From assembly GCF_021134715.1 (NCBI RefSeq), contig NC_060022.1, positions 687,001 through 751,000 on the forward strand: a DNA stretch of 64,000 bases. The letters run 5' to 3'. Below, piece by piece: positions 1-11,986 of the stretch. Every line of letters starts with the position of its first letter. The first letter of the stretch is position 1. A model generated the notes under the pieces. That model had not been told where the DNA came from. It made no database searches and saw only the letters and a list, made by a program, of their open reading frames with translations. A program made the position numbers and the translations under genes. Origin of the DNA: Daphnia pulex. Taxonomy: Eukaryota > Arthropoda > Branchiopoda > Diplostraca > Daphniidae.

Positions 1-474
1 AAAATAATCCATAATCTTTGTAGTATTGTCTGATGTTTTAAATGAATTTTGTACCAATTATATACTTTCTTGCTTACATTTACTTTCAGCATATTAGATG
101 TATCAGGGCTAATCCAAAGGCATTTACAGCAAGCAATAAGTTGTCTGAAACACCTTTATGTTAGCTGTTTGTATACTGAAGCTACACACCACCATGCAAT
201 TAATTTGTTGCATATGTAAAGAAGTGACAGATAGATGTCGTCCATGGGAAGCCGCGGCGATTTCAACACATCACCGTTACGGAAAGCGGAAAGAAAACGA
301 TCAATACTGGAAGCAGGTTCCTGTTTGCACACAGTCGCGCTCCGACAACCTTCGGGAAAAGATTGTACTCTTTTCGTATAACAGCTGTTTTTCTAACATT
401 TGAAAGTAGAAATTCTCTAAAGTAAACTGTGGAATATTTTTTTTTCAAGAAGTTTAGATTCTCAAATTGCGCAG
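1..474. other. 5' flank, no gene recognised
   Basis: AT-rich sequence upstream of the first gene. No exon with convincing splice signals was seen; the short open frames here look like chance. It presumably holds the promoter and 5' UTR of the gene starting at 475. Confidence 0.4.
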
Positions 475-2129
475 ATGGCGTTCATGATACCAGTGGTTCG
501 TAATGATTGGGACGTGTGGATGCGCTCCGGGAAGCCTCGTCCGTCGGGGAAAAGCTCACGTAATAATGGACAGGTAAGAGTTATTTTCGATCACTTGATA
601 TGGATTCCTTTTAAACATTGAGCGAAGCCAAGCAAATGCTGTTATTTCTACGTAAGTGCAAATTTTATCATAAGCGGAGGACGCATATTTGAAATTTACA
701 CTCGTACAAACTTGTTGATTTAGCAACGTTTATGCAATCTTTTCTGTTTTGAGATTTAAGCTACTCATTTTCTGACTGGAGGACGACAAGGTCGTATTGT
801 GCTTTTTCATCCATAGAAATTTTCGTACAATTAATTAAGGTTTCAATAGGGTTTAAAAATTAGTAATCATATTTGCAACAGAATTCAGCGGTGTAGTAAA
901 AATTTCTGCGCGTAACTGTTTCAACTAGTTATCACGTCAAGTCGTCAATTACCTAAAAATAGATCATCTCGGCGGTTGTCAATGCGCAGTATATCTTGTG
1001 AAGTGAATCGAGTCGCGGAACCTGTGTGATACAGTAAATCTGTTGCTGGTCGATCGTTTCAGCTTTATTGATTTTATCCTGTTAGACAAGGGGATTTTAC
1101 TGGTATTCTTATCATTCTTGTCATTCTTACAAATACAGACACAACGCGACTTATCGTGCGAAATTGCTGTATGACTCAATGTAAATGTGCCTAGCTGTGA
1201 AATGTAAAAGAAGACTATACCGATTTAATAGTTTCAATTGTGATATTTTTAGACCTTAATTGCCTCAAATGGTTGCATTTCACTAAAAATAGAATCTAAC
1301 TATTTTACAAATAAGTACTTGATTAACCACTAATTGTACGCAATGTCTCGTCGTTTTATTCTGTTTAACCACTTAGACAAATTAAGCCCTTTCATGAATT
1401 TTTTACGCTGATATTTTAAACTAGTCGCGTTCGCTTATTTAGTAGGGTTTATAATATTTCACAGTATATAAACCAACAGTAAGAATACTGAGACTTTATT
1501 GCCATGTTCGGTTATGTTGACTTCTGTTTTATATCGCACACAAGCAGACTACCGAAAGCCGCTCGGATGACACGAATTTATCGACCACCCCCAGCCGTAA
1601 CGGCATCATGGCGGATACCCACAGGAATAAAAGAAGTTTGGCCATTGAGATTCGTAACCAGCAACATTTAAGGATCAGCGGCGGTAGTCTTCCTTCCAAC
1701 TTCCAATCAGCCCATGTCACGCTGCCTCTCAGCGGATCTTCTTCGCGACATCGACGACCTCTGAACGGCACCTCACGTCTCCATTCGATGCATAGTAGTT
1801 ATCGCGTAGGGAAAAGTCGTGCTTTCGAACAGGAATCGGTGGTCGCCGAGGACGAAGCAACTGCTTCCCTACCTAACAGTTTTGAGGTGACTTCTTCAGT
1901 CGCCAACAGATGCGTGATAAGAAACTTTAACTAATCGAAAGTATGTTTGTTTTATTAATTTATTAAGGGAGTTTCCCCGCCTACGAAAGTTGGTTCACAA
2001 AATTCCTTGCAAAAGTTCCATACCCGCTTGGTTGATCGTCTCCGCCGTTCGCTACGACTTAATTCAACATCCGCTTCCGTCGAAAGAGATAACTGTGTTG
2101 GAGAAAACGGTAGCCGCACGTCGTCATAA
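475..2129 (+). CDS. Unidentified small protein, 200 aa, three exons
   Basis: Exons 475-573, 1545-1886 and 1968-2129 join in phase 0 with GT-AG introns (971 and 81 nt) and give a 200-residue protein. The N-terminus is hydrophobic then polar (MAFMIPVVRNDWDVW). The middle is Ser/Arg-rich and probably disordered. The last exon carries a basic amphipathic segment, FHTRLVDRLRRSLR, close to the C-terminus. The second intron follows from a GTGACT donor after Glu and an AAG acceptor; without it the second exon would read to a stop at 1934 and lose the basic helix. A NAGNAG acceptor at 1544/1547 could add or drop one Gln. I do not recognise the family. The two ends look conserved in style and the middle does not. 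No catalytic motif is visible. Confidence 0.6.
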
Positions 2130-3138
2130 AGAAAGTTGATGACGTAAAACTGTTTCAAATGTCTACGTAAGTCAGAAAACCAAGTACCGGATCCAAAAAC
2201 TTTTACGAATAATGGTGACGTCAAACGTTGTTATTCCCCAAATTTCATGCTCTTATACAATAATTCCGGTTTTCCATAGTTAGCCGGTTATGCTTAATGC
2301 ACGTCAATGTACATTTTTTCAAGCAAGTACTAAGTATACGTTTGTTCGTTTGTTGACTCAAAGCCGACAAATCGAGTGTATCTGACATGTCCAGAAATCA
2401 GAAATTTTTGCAGCGTTCGCACCCCTTTTTAAATGTGGCGCTTTTATTCTTGCCCGTGGCAATATACTAAGTCCTACATGTTCATACATATATATTAAAG
2501 AAGATTATAAGAAAAATGAAAAATATTATAATATATCCAAGTTATACTCATAGAGAAGAGGTAACTCATTCACTCTTTTTTATTTTATTACATAATATTT
2601 TAATCATCAAATATTATAGGATGAACCACATAAATTTTTATTACTGTTGCACGCTGTGAGCTAGGATAACAAGAAAACTGTAATTTCGTCTAAAACTGGT
2701 TCGTGTGATATCTAGGCAAAATACATGATTACATTTATTCAAAAATAAATAAAAAAAAAACGTATCGTACGACGCTGAAGGAAAAATGTCTGGCTTTATA
2801 TACCATATTTAGATAAATAAAATAAAACGAGAACAAAAGAGCTAGACATAATAATTTTCTAAAGATTACGTAATGAGTGATGAAAGGAGGTAGGGTTGTT
2901 CTTTTCCCTCCAATATACACACATGGGAAATTGGAAATGACGCTTAAGGCTTAACCTGCAAACTCTATAGGGTAGATGGCTTTCCGATCGTACGTTTCCG
3001 AAAATGCCGCCGCAAATGCACCGATGCCAGCGCCGCCGCTGCTGCGCCATCTTTTTTGATCACGGTTTTGACGGCTTGGTAAATTCAAACCCGGCAAAAG
3101 AGAATTCCCATCCTTGTTTCGATTGTCAGAGTGCGAAA
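2130..3138. other. Intergenic and 5' UTR region
   Basis: About 1 kb, strongly AT-rich from 2480 to 2860. It holds the 3' end of the preceding gene and the promoter/5' UTR of the hnRNP U-like gene. The frame of that gene is open upstream to an ATG at 3004, giving 45 extra residues rich in Cys/Arg/His. I treat that part as leader because the SAP domain begins at the 3139 ATG. No other gene is seen. Confidence 0.4.
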
Positions 3139-6100
3139 ATGCCGCTGAAAGACCTCGACAAGCTTACCGTTGTCAAGCTTCGTGCCGAGTTAATAGCCCG
3201 AGGTTTGGACTCGAAAGGTAATAAACCCTTTCTAGTGGAGCGACTACGCGACGCATTAGATCAAGAAGAGAAGCACGGTGTACCCAGACCTGCAATCAAA
3301 ATGTTCACCTCAGAGAATGAATTAGGTGACACGAGTATGGAGGATCAGGAACCCGAAATGGACGACGAGCCTGTCGATGATGCTGAAGCTGACGAAAGCG
3401 AGGACGTTTCATCGAACCCCAACCAAGTGGGCAATGGCTCCAATGGTACAACACAAGGTTTGCCCACATTTTACATTTTTTTAAAAGATAGTGTGAGTGT
3501 TAACTGATATTGTATGTATGATATCCCTTGTTCTGTTAAATATCCTCAGATGATTCATTGAATAATGGAACACACACCAGTTCTACTGAAAAGCCTTTGA
3601 AAACAGAAGAAACCTCAACGGTATCTGCACCTGAGCCTACGCCTGTTGAAAAATCCAAACAAATTTCTGCTGATGCACCTCCATTGAACGAGGAAGCTGT
3701 TAAAGTGGGAAATGCTGAAGAAGCTGATATCAGTACAAATTCTGCTCTAAATGATAGTGTAATGGCGGTTTACGGAGGAAAAGATGAGACTTTTATGGAG
3801 AACAGTACTTTAGAACAATCAGTAGACATGACAGCTGACCAAACTAATGATAGTGTAACAAACAATTTGACCTCAAATTCTAGTAATCCTAATATTAAAG
3901 TTGAGAAAGACAATATTAAAGATACTAGTTCAACACCACAAGACAACATGGAAGCTTCCAGTGTTGACGATGAAAAAGCATCATTGACTGCAAATCAAGA
4001 GAATGCTCCTGCTCAAGATGGAACTACTTCAACGGAGCAAACAAAAGAAGTAGCAACTCACATTGCAGAAGATTCAGTTGCTGACGTTGATGCAGATGCT
4101 GCACCATCCAAGGTTGAAGAAAAAGATGAGGCCAAAATGGAAACAGCTGTAGAAGGTGAAGCAGTTCAGGAAACCCCGTCAAAGGATGAAACATCAGAAG
4201 ACAAGACTGACAGAGGAGGCAAAAGACAAAGAGACAGGTAACTGAGATTTTTTTTTTGCCTCTTTTAAATTCATGTATTGCATACTTATGTGTGTTTTTC
4301 TTATTTGCAGATCATCAAGTCCAGCCAATGTAAATAAAGTAGCAGAAGGTCCACCTCCTGAAGATGAGCCCGAATATGATGGAAGTCTGGTCCTGCTTGA
4401 TTGGTATAATTCAGATCTCAACTTAACCATAAACAAAACTGATTTCGTTAGTGGAGCTCCGCTAACTGAAGCTGGATTTGCTTACATGTGGGCTGGTGCT
4501 CGCGCAACCTATGGCTTTGTAAACGGAAAAGTTTGCTATGAAGTGAAGGTATAAATCAGGTTATTTTGAAAACTTTCGTTATTGATGTACGACTATTTGT
4601 TAATTATTTTCAGGTTACGGAAAATTTAGCAGTTTCTCATCTAGAAGAATCAGAGCCCAATCACCACGTTGTTCGTGTTGGATGGTCGGTCGACTCTACT
4701 ACTTATCAATTGGGTAAAAGCAAAATATATTGTTGTTGCCATGTCACAGTCACTAAATATTTCTTGTATTAGGCGAAGATCCATTTTCTTACGGCTATGG
4801 AGGTACGGCAAAAATATCTCAGAACTGTGAATTCAAAGACTACGGGGTGCCTTTCCAATTGAACGACGTTGTTGGTGTTTACCTGGTAAGCAATCTCGTT
4901 TTCTCACGTTACGATGGATTAATTGTAATGTTTTGTTATTTCTAGGACGCTTCTGAAGAAAAAGAATCGGTTGAATTATCTTTTAGCGTCAACGGTGAGA
5001 CCCAAGGCGTAGCATTCACTCTGGCCCGAGAGGAATTGAATGGCCGAGCACTGTTCCCCCACATCTTGACCAAAAATTGTCGATTCGAGGTTAATTTTGG
5101 CCAAAAAGAAGAACCTTGGTTCCCACCAACGGAAGGCTACGAGTGGGCTAGCAAAATTCCAGTCGAAAATCGTGTCCGAGGAGCTATCACACCTGCTACT
5201 AGGGCTGATTGTCAGATGATCATGATGTGTGGTCTACCCGGTGCCGGGAAAACAACTTGGGCCAACAAATTCTCTGCGGAAAATCCCGATCGAAAGTTCA
5301 ATATTTTAGGCACAAATGCTTTCCTTGATAAAATGAAGGTAAATGGATTACCTCGTCGGAAAAACTACACTGGAAGGTATGTTGAAATAGTCTTATTTTG
5401 TAATTAAGAAACCTCAATAGTGATTTATTTCCGCTCTCGTTTAGGTGGGAAGTTTTGATCGAAAAGTGCACTCGCTGTCTGAATATTTTGCTCGAAATTG
5501 CTGCCAAACGGCGGAGGAACTATATCCTTGATCAGACTAACGTCTACCCTACAGCACAGAAGAGGAAAATGTCTTACTTTTCTGGATTCAAACGCAAAGC
5601 AGTTGTAATTGTTCCAACAGAAGAAGACGCCAAGGTTCGAGCAGAGAAGAGAATTCAAGAAGAGGGTAAAGATGTACCTGACTCTGCCGTCATGGAAATG
5701 AAAGCAAATTTCAAAATTCCATCAGTCGACGACACGTTTTCTGAAGTTGAATTTCCTGAATTGGCATTGGAAGAGGCACTGAAAGTCATTGAAAAGTACA
5801 GCACCGAAGCAAAGGCTGCTGGATACGGTCAGCCGTCACCGAAAAGACAACGTCAAAACCAAGGAAACCGCAATAAAAATGATCGCAATGACCGGCGCAG
5901 CAATCACAGTGGACGCGACAGAAATCGCGACTCAAGGGCATCAAACAGCCATCGCAGCTCGAGTTCACGCTCCTACAGAGACAGTCGAGATGATCGACAT
6001 CGTCCACCTCCACCTTCTCACTGGAGAGGCGGTGGCGGCGGTGGTGGTCCAGGACGTGGCGGTGGCTGGAGCAATCGCGGACCTCCACCTCCATTACCTA

Positions 6101-6888
6101 GAAATGGTCCTTACTCTCCTCGTCGCGGACCTCCTCTTCCTCCTTTACCTCCCGTTAACCGTGGAGGATGGAACGCACCGCTTCCTGATAGACCATATCC
6201 TGGAGCTAGATCTGGCGGTGGTGGTGGCGGCGGCGGCGGAGGCGGTGGTGGGAGAGGTTACGACGACAGACGCAACGATCGACCATCTTATTCTGCTCCA
6301 AGACGAGAAGGAGGTCCTTCTCCATGGATGAATGCTCCTTCAATGGCTGGTGCTGCTCCACAGAGAAGTTCATGGGGACATTCGCAAAGTGGTTGGAACA
6401 ACAGCAGTGGCGGCAGCAGTTCATCTTCGTCCTATGGTCAGCCCCAGCAGTCATCTTATGCTGGTTCTGCTTACGGCGGGTCAGCACTCTACGGATCGGC
6501 TGGAGCATCCAGACCAACTCCAAGCGGTGGTTACGGTACCCCTTCTGGTATTACCGCCAGACCTGCAAGTGGTAACTATGGATCATCGTCTGCAGCTGCA
6601 AGACCTGTTTCTACACCATACGGAGGTGCCGGAATCACAGGACTTGCTCGCCCCGCCAGCTACGGATCTAATGGCGGTCAACAAGCCAGACCGACCAGCT
6701 ATGGCCCCACTAGTTTACAAGGTAATCGGCCTACTAGTTATGGATCTGGTTCAGGAAGTGCTCGTCCAGCTTCAAATTACTCTAGCGCCTCAATCAACCA
6801 ATGGTCACAACAACAACAACCGCCGCAACAAACAGGATATCAGTATCCGTATAATCCCAATCATTCGACATACAGTGGTGGCAAGTAA
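3139..6888 (+). CDS. hnRNP U-like protein (SAP-SPRY-kinase-like-RGG), 1110 aa
   Basis: Seven exons: 3139-3457, 3550-4237, 4311-4548, 4614-4713, 4773-4885, 4946-5376 and 5445-6888. They join in frame to 1110 aa. Domains in order: an N-terminal SAP DNA-binding motif ([19 protein letters not shown], about residues 5-35); a long acidic Ser/Thr-rich segment; a SPRY domain (about 350-550); a P-loop kinase-like domain with [10 protein letters not shown] near residue 581 and the family hallmark [14 protein letters not shown]; then a Gly/Arg/Ser/Tyr-rich tail with RGG-like and poly-Gly stretches. This is the SAF-A/HNRNPU-HNRNPUL architecture: nuclear RNA and chromatin binding, RNA processing. It is longer than vertebrate HNRNPUL1/2 because of the acidic linker and the low-complexity tail. 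The start was chosen at the ATG next to the SAP domain. Identity at family level is secure; which vertebrate paralogue it matches is not resolved. Confidence 0.93.
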
Positions 6889-8053
6889 CATAGCACGTTT
6901 TTTTTTTTTTTTTTCTTGTGGTCTTCGTTTTAAACATTTTCCTCACTTGCAAAATGTTTCTTTTTTTTTTTCCTTTTTGTCAGTCTTTTCTTTAGTAATT
7001 TGAAGTCTCTTCTTCGTATTTGTATCTTTCATGAAACAAAAATATTCAGCCGTCGGCGAGTGAAATTCATTGTGAGAAACTTCATTTCAGGGTTTCCGTT
7101 CTTTTTTTTATTTTTTAAATTTGTTTCTTTCGACGCCATTAATGATGAAATACACGGACATTTAACTAAATTAGAGTTGGAGTAGGTACAACTTTGGCTT
7201 TAGTGTTCTGTATTGATACTTAATATAGTCATTGCGCGGAGCCATAGGAGACAAATTTGAATTTTATTTTAAAGTTGGTCGTATCAAATTAACTGAAGTA
7301 GACCTGGAATAATTCTGAAATGGTTTAATGGATTGGTTTGCCCTCCAGTCGCTTAGCTGAGAAAGTATTTCTTAATTATTGTCATAGCCGTTCGAATCCT
7401 GGTATCCCTATCCCTAGAGAAGCCCTCCGATTGCCTGTTGAATAATCTTTGCGGTGCCTGTGTTGCGAAACTGAACCATGTCTTATCCATTCTTGAAATC
7501 AAGTCTCAACTTCTCAACAAAACTTCTTAATTCATTACTTCTATTAAACTGATATCTACGTCAACAACTCTACTCAACTGATACTGGTATTTTTTTTTAA
7601 TTAGTCATACAAACTACGCACCATTTTTGAAAAAGCCGCAATTATTATTCTTCATCAGGCACCTAGTAAAGGAATTTCGTACTGCTTCATCGAATCATGG
7701 ATATTTTAGATTTGTGATGGCCCAAGAACGAAATCACAATTTCTATTCCATCGTCGGTCCGCGAGGAAAAGTCATTGAAAAAACCTAGACGATGCCTAGG
7801 TCGACCACGGCACCACGCAAGGTAAAGAAAACTTGGCGGGTAAAATACCTAAACTCCATTCGTGTTGCTTATATTAAGAACTCAATCTATTGAAGGTTGT
7901 TGACAAGCAGTGGCGCAGTGTTATTGTACGTGTTGACTTTGTTTTTTAAAATTCGAAATTAAGAGACCAAGTGTGATGCTGTCTATATTTTATAAGCACA
8001 CACAGGCTAGATATTTTAATTTGAAGTTTGAACTAAACCATGCTTAGACCATG
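6889..8053. other. 3' UTR and intergenic DNA before the palindrome
   Basis: It begins with T-rich 3' UTR of the hnRNP U-like gene (T tracts near 6900 and 6961). No exon is recognised further on. A B-box-like GTTCGAATCC at about 7390 has no matching tRNA body. The left arm of the palindrome begins at about 8054. Confidence 0.4.
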
Positions 8054-9038
8054 ATCGTGTTTTGAAAACAAATTTTATTTGGCTGTCGATTTTCATAAAA
8101 TGGCAACGCTGCTTGACAGTTTCCCCGAAAGTACGTCTGCTCGCTTGTTCCCCCAAAACGTCAGAATTTTCGTTCGTTCACCTTCATCGTTAGTTATAGT
8201 TATAGACAAGTTGGTTAATAGATGTTATTTCTGCATGTGCTAAAAAGTGAAAGAAACTAAATCGGTAATTGCGAAAATGCCCGTTCTCATTAAGTTTTCT
8301 CTTGTTTCTCGGTTGCCCACCTGAGCTGTACCACGCGTCAAGATTTGGATTTTTCTTCATTTAAACAGGTAAGAGCTTGTGAACCCAAAGAAAGAAATTT
8401 AATGTAACCAGTCACTGTTGGAAAAGGAAACCAGTGGCATCCTACAAATCATGACTGACTGTTTGTGTGTGTTCCAAGACTGATTGTGTAATAAAGATCA
8501 TGTGAGGACAGGAAACTTCTAGCTAAGAATCCAAATTAACTACTTTGTCCACATCTTTTGTTTATCATTTGTCTTCAGGTGTGACAAATTGAAATTATGC
8601 TGTTGTAGATAAAGTAAATATGCGAAAATTCCTGTGACTAAAACTTGCTTCTGGTGCATTCATTAAACACTTGACCTCTCTGTTGTAGAATTTTCAGTTA
8701 AGTGTACACGAGAAATGTGGTTTAACTTAGTTAATTATCCATTGGTTGGAACTACATTTTTGTAATATTCGAAAAGCTTGCCAACTGTGACTACTTTGTA
8801 ATATTTATGTAATATCTTCTTATAATCTTCAAACTTTGTGTCTGAGTAATAATTCCTAAATCAGGCCCTTCTTGCGAGTCGCAAGCGAAGTATTACTTAA
8901 ACGTTTCTTTTTCCTATCAACGCCTTTGACAATCTTCAGCTGTCAAATTAGTCAGTTTCAGTTACTTTGCACATCATTGTAAACGTTTGACGGTTGTGTG
9001 GTAATTTTTTAGTGATAACTGACGATAACTATTCCACC

Positions 9039-9448
9039 AACAAAGCTCACTTGTTAAATTTTCGATAACTGCTTTTGTGTCTACTTCCGGTTTCTAAATT
9101 CGTTAATAGTTGTGTAAATATTCGTCTGACGCCAAAAAGATCCAAATATTCGTGATTCTCATCAAATTTGGGGTCGATTTTAAGTATCAGTTCAAAATAT
9201 CGGAAAATCGTCCAAAATCGTAAATTTTCCTGAACTTATTACGAATACTGAACTATAATATAGTTCAGGAAAATTCTCGATTTTGATACAGTGTTGGATT
9301 TTGTTTAAAGTGTAGCCAATTGACCCCAAATTTTATGGAGATTACGAATTTTGGTTTAATTTGACGTCAGCTCAATGGTTGAGGCGCTATCGCGTACTTC
9401 CGGTTTACTTCCGGAAAATTTGCATGAAACTAGCAAGTGAGCTTTGTT
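9039..9448. mobile_element. Foldback (MITE-like) element 1, left arm
   Basis: Terminal inverted repeats AACAAAGCTCACTTG (9039-9053) and CAAGTGAGCTTTGTT (9434-9448) bound a 410-bp segment that is itself an imperfect palindrome. Its halves share matching blocks such as ACTTCCGGTTT, GGGGTC/GACCCC and TTTTCCTGAAC. The centre is a near-perfect short palindrome (CTGAACTATAATATAGTTCAG, with its middle near 9260). No open reading frame or clear target-site duplication was seen. A non-autonomous DNA element is the simplest reading, inferred from structure alone. Confidence 0.6.
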
Positions 9449-10874
9449 CTATGTACAGTTCTAAGGATTGAGTGCTAAGTTTTAGCAAACAAAAATGCAC
9501 TTTTCAAGTTTTGTGAGTATCTTAAGACCAGTCCTTCCTTCAAATACTGAGTTTTGAGACGTGTCAAATAGATGGCGTGTTGATTGTGTCAGTCCTGGGC
9601 TAATGTCGGTTTGCTGTCAAAAGTTACGCTATTTTTCTAAACAAATACCGAAATAAACAAATACCAATGAATTCATAGGTAAATTCGAGTGATTTTGTTT
9701 GTAACTTGTCGGTGATGTGTTCTTTTCCGTGTATATGTTGGATAACCTTAACGTTTCTCATCAACTTACAGGAGGAAACGTAAAAGAGTCGTGCAGCCTA
9801 CTGTCAACTATTTTGTTCAAAATCATTGTATTCTACTGAATGTGCCATCAACATGATGCAGGTAATGACCAACACTAGCTTTATTACAGAATTGCTGGAA
9901 CATATTCTTCTCATCTTTTATTAGGATTCAACATAATTATCTGCTGTGTGTATTAGACTTGCTAGATCACCAACCCCAGCATGGAACAATCTCTCATTCC
10001 ATCATCTAGAGAACCTTATCATCTGGATAACTGATCGATCAGGGGTTTCATGTGTAAGTTCACTTCTCATGTCACTGAACTTTTTCCCTTACAGTCTAAT
10101 AATCTAATATGTATTTTAAGTATTGATCCCCACTCCGTCTAATGTTTCAGAGACAATTTCAAGTGTATACTGATAACTGTTTAATTATTCTTAATTACAT
10201 CATAGACGTCAAGCACATTGAGGACACAAATTATAAACAAGGTGACTTGTTTTTCTTTATTTTTTTTGTTTACAGATTCTAAACTGTTGGTTTCTAAATT
10301 TGCATGGCAGACTTTATGAAAAGTCCTGTCATTTCAAGAAAGTCAACAAGGTCCGTTGCTTGCTGACCCGTTGGATGCTACCCTTGAATCCTCCTTATTG
10401 ACTTCTTTACGAGGTATTACTTTATGTCGCTACAATCTTGCTTGAATATTATTGCCATCCAAATAAATGTTCATTCTGCTTACAGAGTAATCCTTCGCTA
10501 CTGATCATGGACTTCATCCATTGGTGAAAACCGACGCGAGAATGCTGTAATTGAAGACTGATAAATTGTGTAGTTAGATTCAATTACAAGTGCATATTTG
10601 GGCTCCCTTCTTTTCTGTGGCCCCGTTTCCCTAACTAACCACTAACCAACGCCCGCCGGTGGTCACTCACCCGCTGTGAAACCAGGAGGAGGGGAGGGCT
10701 CTGGTCGAACGGGGACTTGGAAGGCGCATGATCCGATGAAAACTTTTGGAGGGTCATGAGTCTAACCCGGAAGCCTAGTATGACTACATCTCCCCAGTAA
10801 AACTTGCCTCGTACTTCTCTCTTCTTCTCGGTCCAGATAAATATCTCTGGGGGCCGTAGACATATCCTATAACA

Positions 10875-11312
10875 GCATGTGCGAGTTAAACAATGCAACC
10901 CACTACCCAATGAAACAAAAAGCCATGGTTTATTATTTGCGCAAATCTCCGTCAGTCAAGTTACAAATTTTTCTAATTCAACAACTCGCGAAGAATTTTG
11001 CACTAGTCTATTAGTGCAAATCGCGATTCCATGCGTTTGGTAGTTAAGAAAATGGTTGTTTAAAAACAAACAAGGGGTGTTTTGAGTAGCCAAAAAAACT
11101 CAACATTGTTTGTTTTTTAAACAACCATCTTCATAACTACCAAACACATAGGATCGCTATTTGCACCAGTAGACTAGATCCAAAATTCGACAGAAGTTGA
11201 TGAGTTTGAAAAACTTGACTGACGCAGATTTCCGCAAAACTTAACCATCGCTTTTTGTTTCATTGCCGCAGCGGTGGTGGCGGGTTGCGTTTAACTCGTA
11301 CAGAAGAAAAAC
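10875..11312. mobile_element. Foldback (MITE-like) element 2, left arm
   Basis: Imperfect inverted repeat of about 440 bp. The left half starts with a TGCGAGTTAAAC-like end followed by AATGAAACAAAAAGC and AGTCAAGTT; the right half is the complement, ending at GTTTAACTCGTAC (to about 11312). The centre (about 11075-11095) separates two AACAACCAT/ATGGTTGTT-bearing halves. The halves differ at scattered positions, so the element is older than the duplication of the arms. No coding capacity is seen. Confidence 0.55.
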
Positions 11313-11986
11313 GTCTTGAACCGAACGCTCTGTTAATTGAATTTTTTGAACATTTTAAAAATAAAATAAAAAATTGGTCCATATAACATTTATTTTTATT
11401 TATTACAGATATTACATGGTTAAGGTTTAACATTGGTTTTTAGGGTTATGGGTATAAATTTAAGGGTTAGTAGGTGTATGTTTTCGGGGTTTGAAGGATT
11501 GGAAGGTATATGTTTGTGGGGTTTGGAGATTATTTGGTAGGGTAATAGATTAACAGAATTTTTATCCAAACTTCAAATATCATCCCTCCCTCCTCCAACA
11601 TCCTCCACTTTCCTTTCCCAATCCCGGAAACATGTTTATTATTTGTTGAAATAAACGTCCCATATTTGTTTTTGTTGCTTCTGAACTCATAAACGTAAAC
11701 TGCAATAGTCACGATGACAATTTAACAAAATATGATGCAACTTCGGTAACACAACATCAGCACCAAAGAACGGCCAATTGAACTTGATGTAGAAAAATCT
11801 TTCACCATCATAGGCTGCAACAACGTCCCACATCAGACAGCAACTACGCGAATACAAACGCTTAACCTATAACCAAAATGAAATGAATTAAATAATCTTC
11901 AGCATCAATGGAAATGCTGTCAATGAAAAGACGAATAAATGTCACTTTATGTTATTTACAAGAATTAAAGCCCTCAGCTGGCTGTG

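Noticed and set aside
5786-7003. Alternative-frame open readings over the 3' part of the hnRNP U-like gene
   Set aside because: They result from the low-complexity RGG/Ser codons of the real frame and have no splice or family support.
7380-7410. GTTCGAATCC resembling a tRNA B box
   Set aside because: The surrounding 80 bp do not fold into a tRNA cloverleaf and the upstream A-box-like stretch is poor.
10635-10910. 91-codon frame in both palindrome arms
   Set aside because: Duplicated only because the arms are duplicated; composition is random-looking and no splice context or family is visible.
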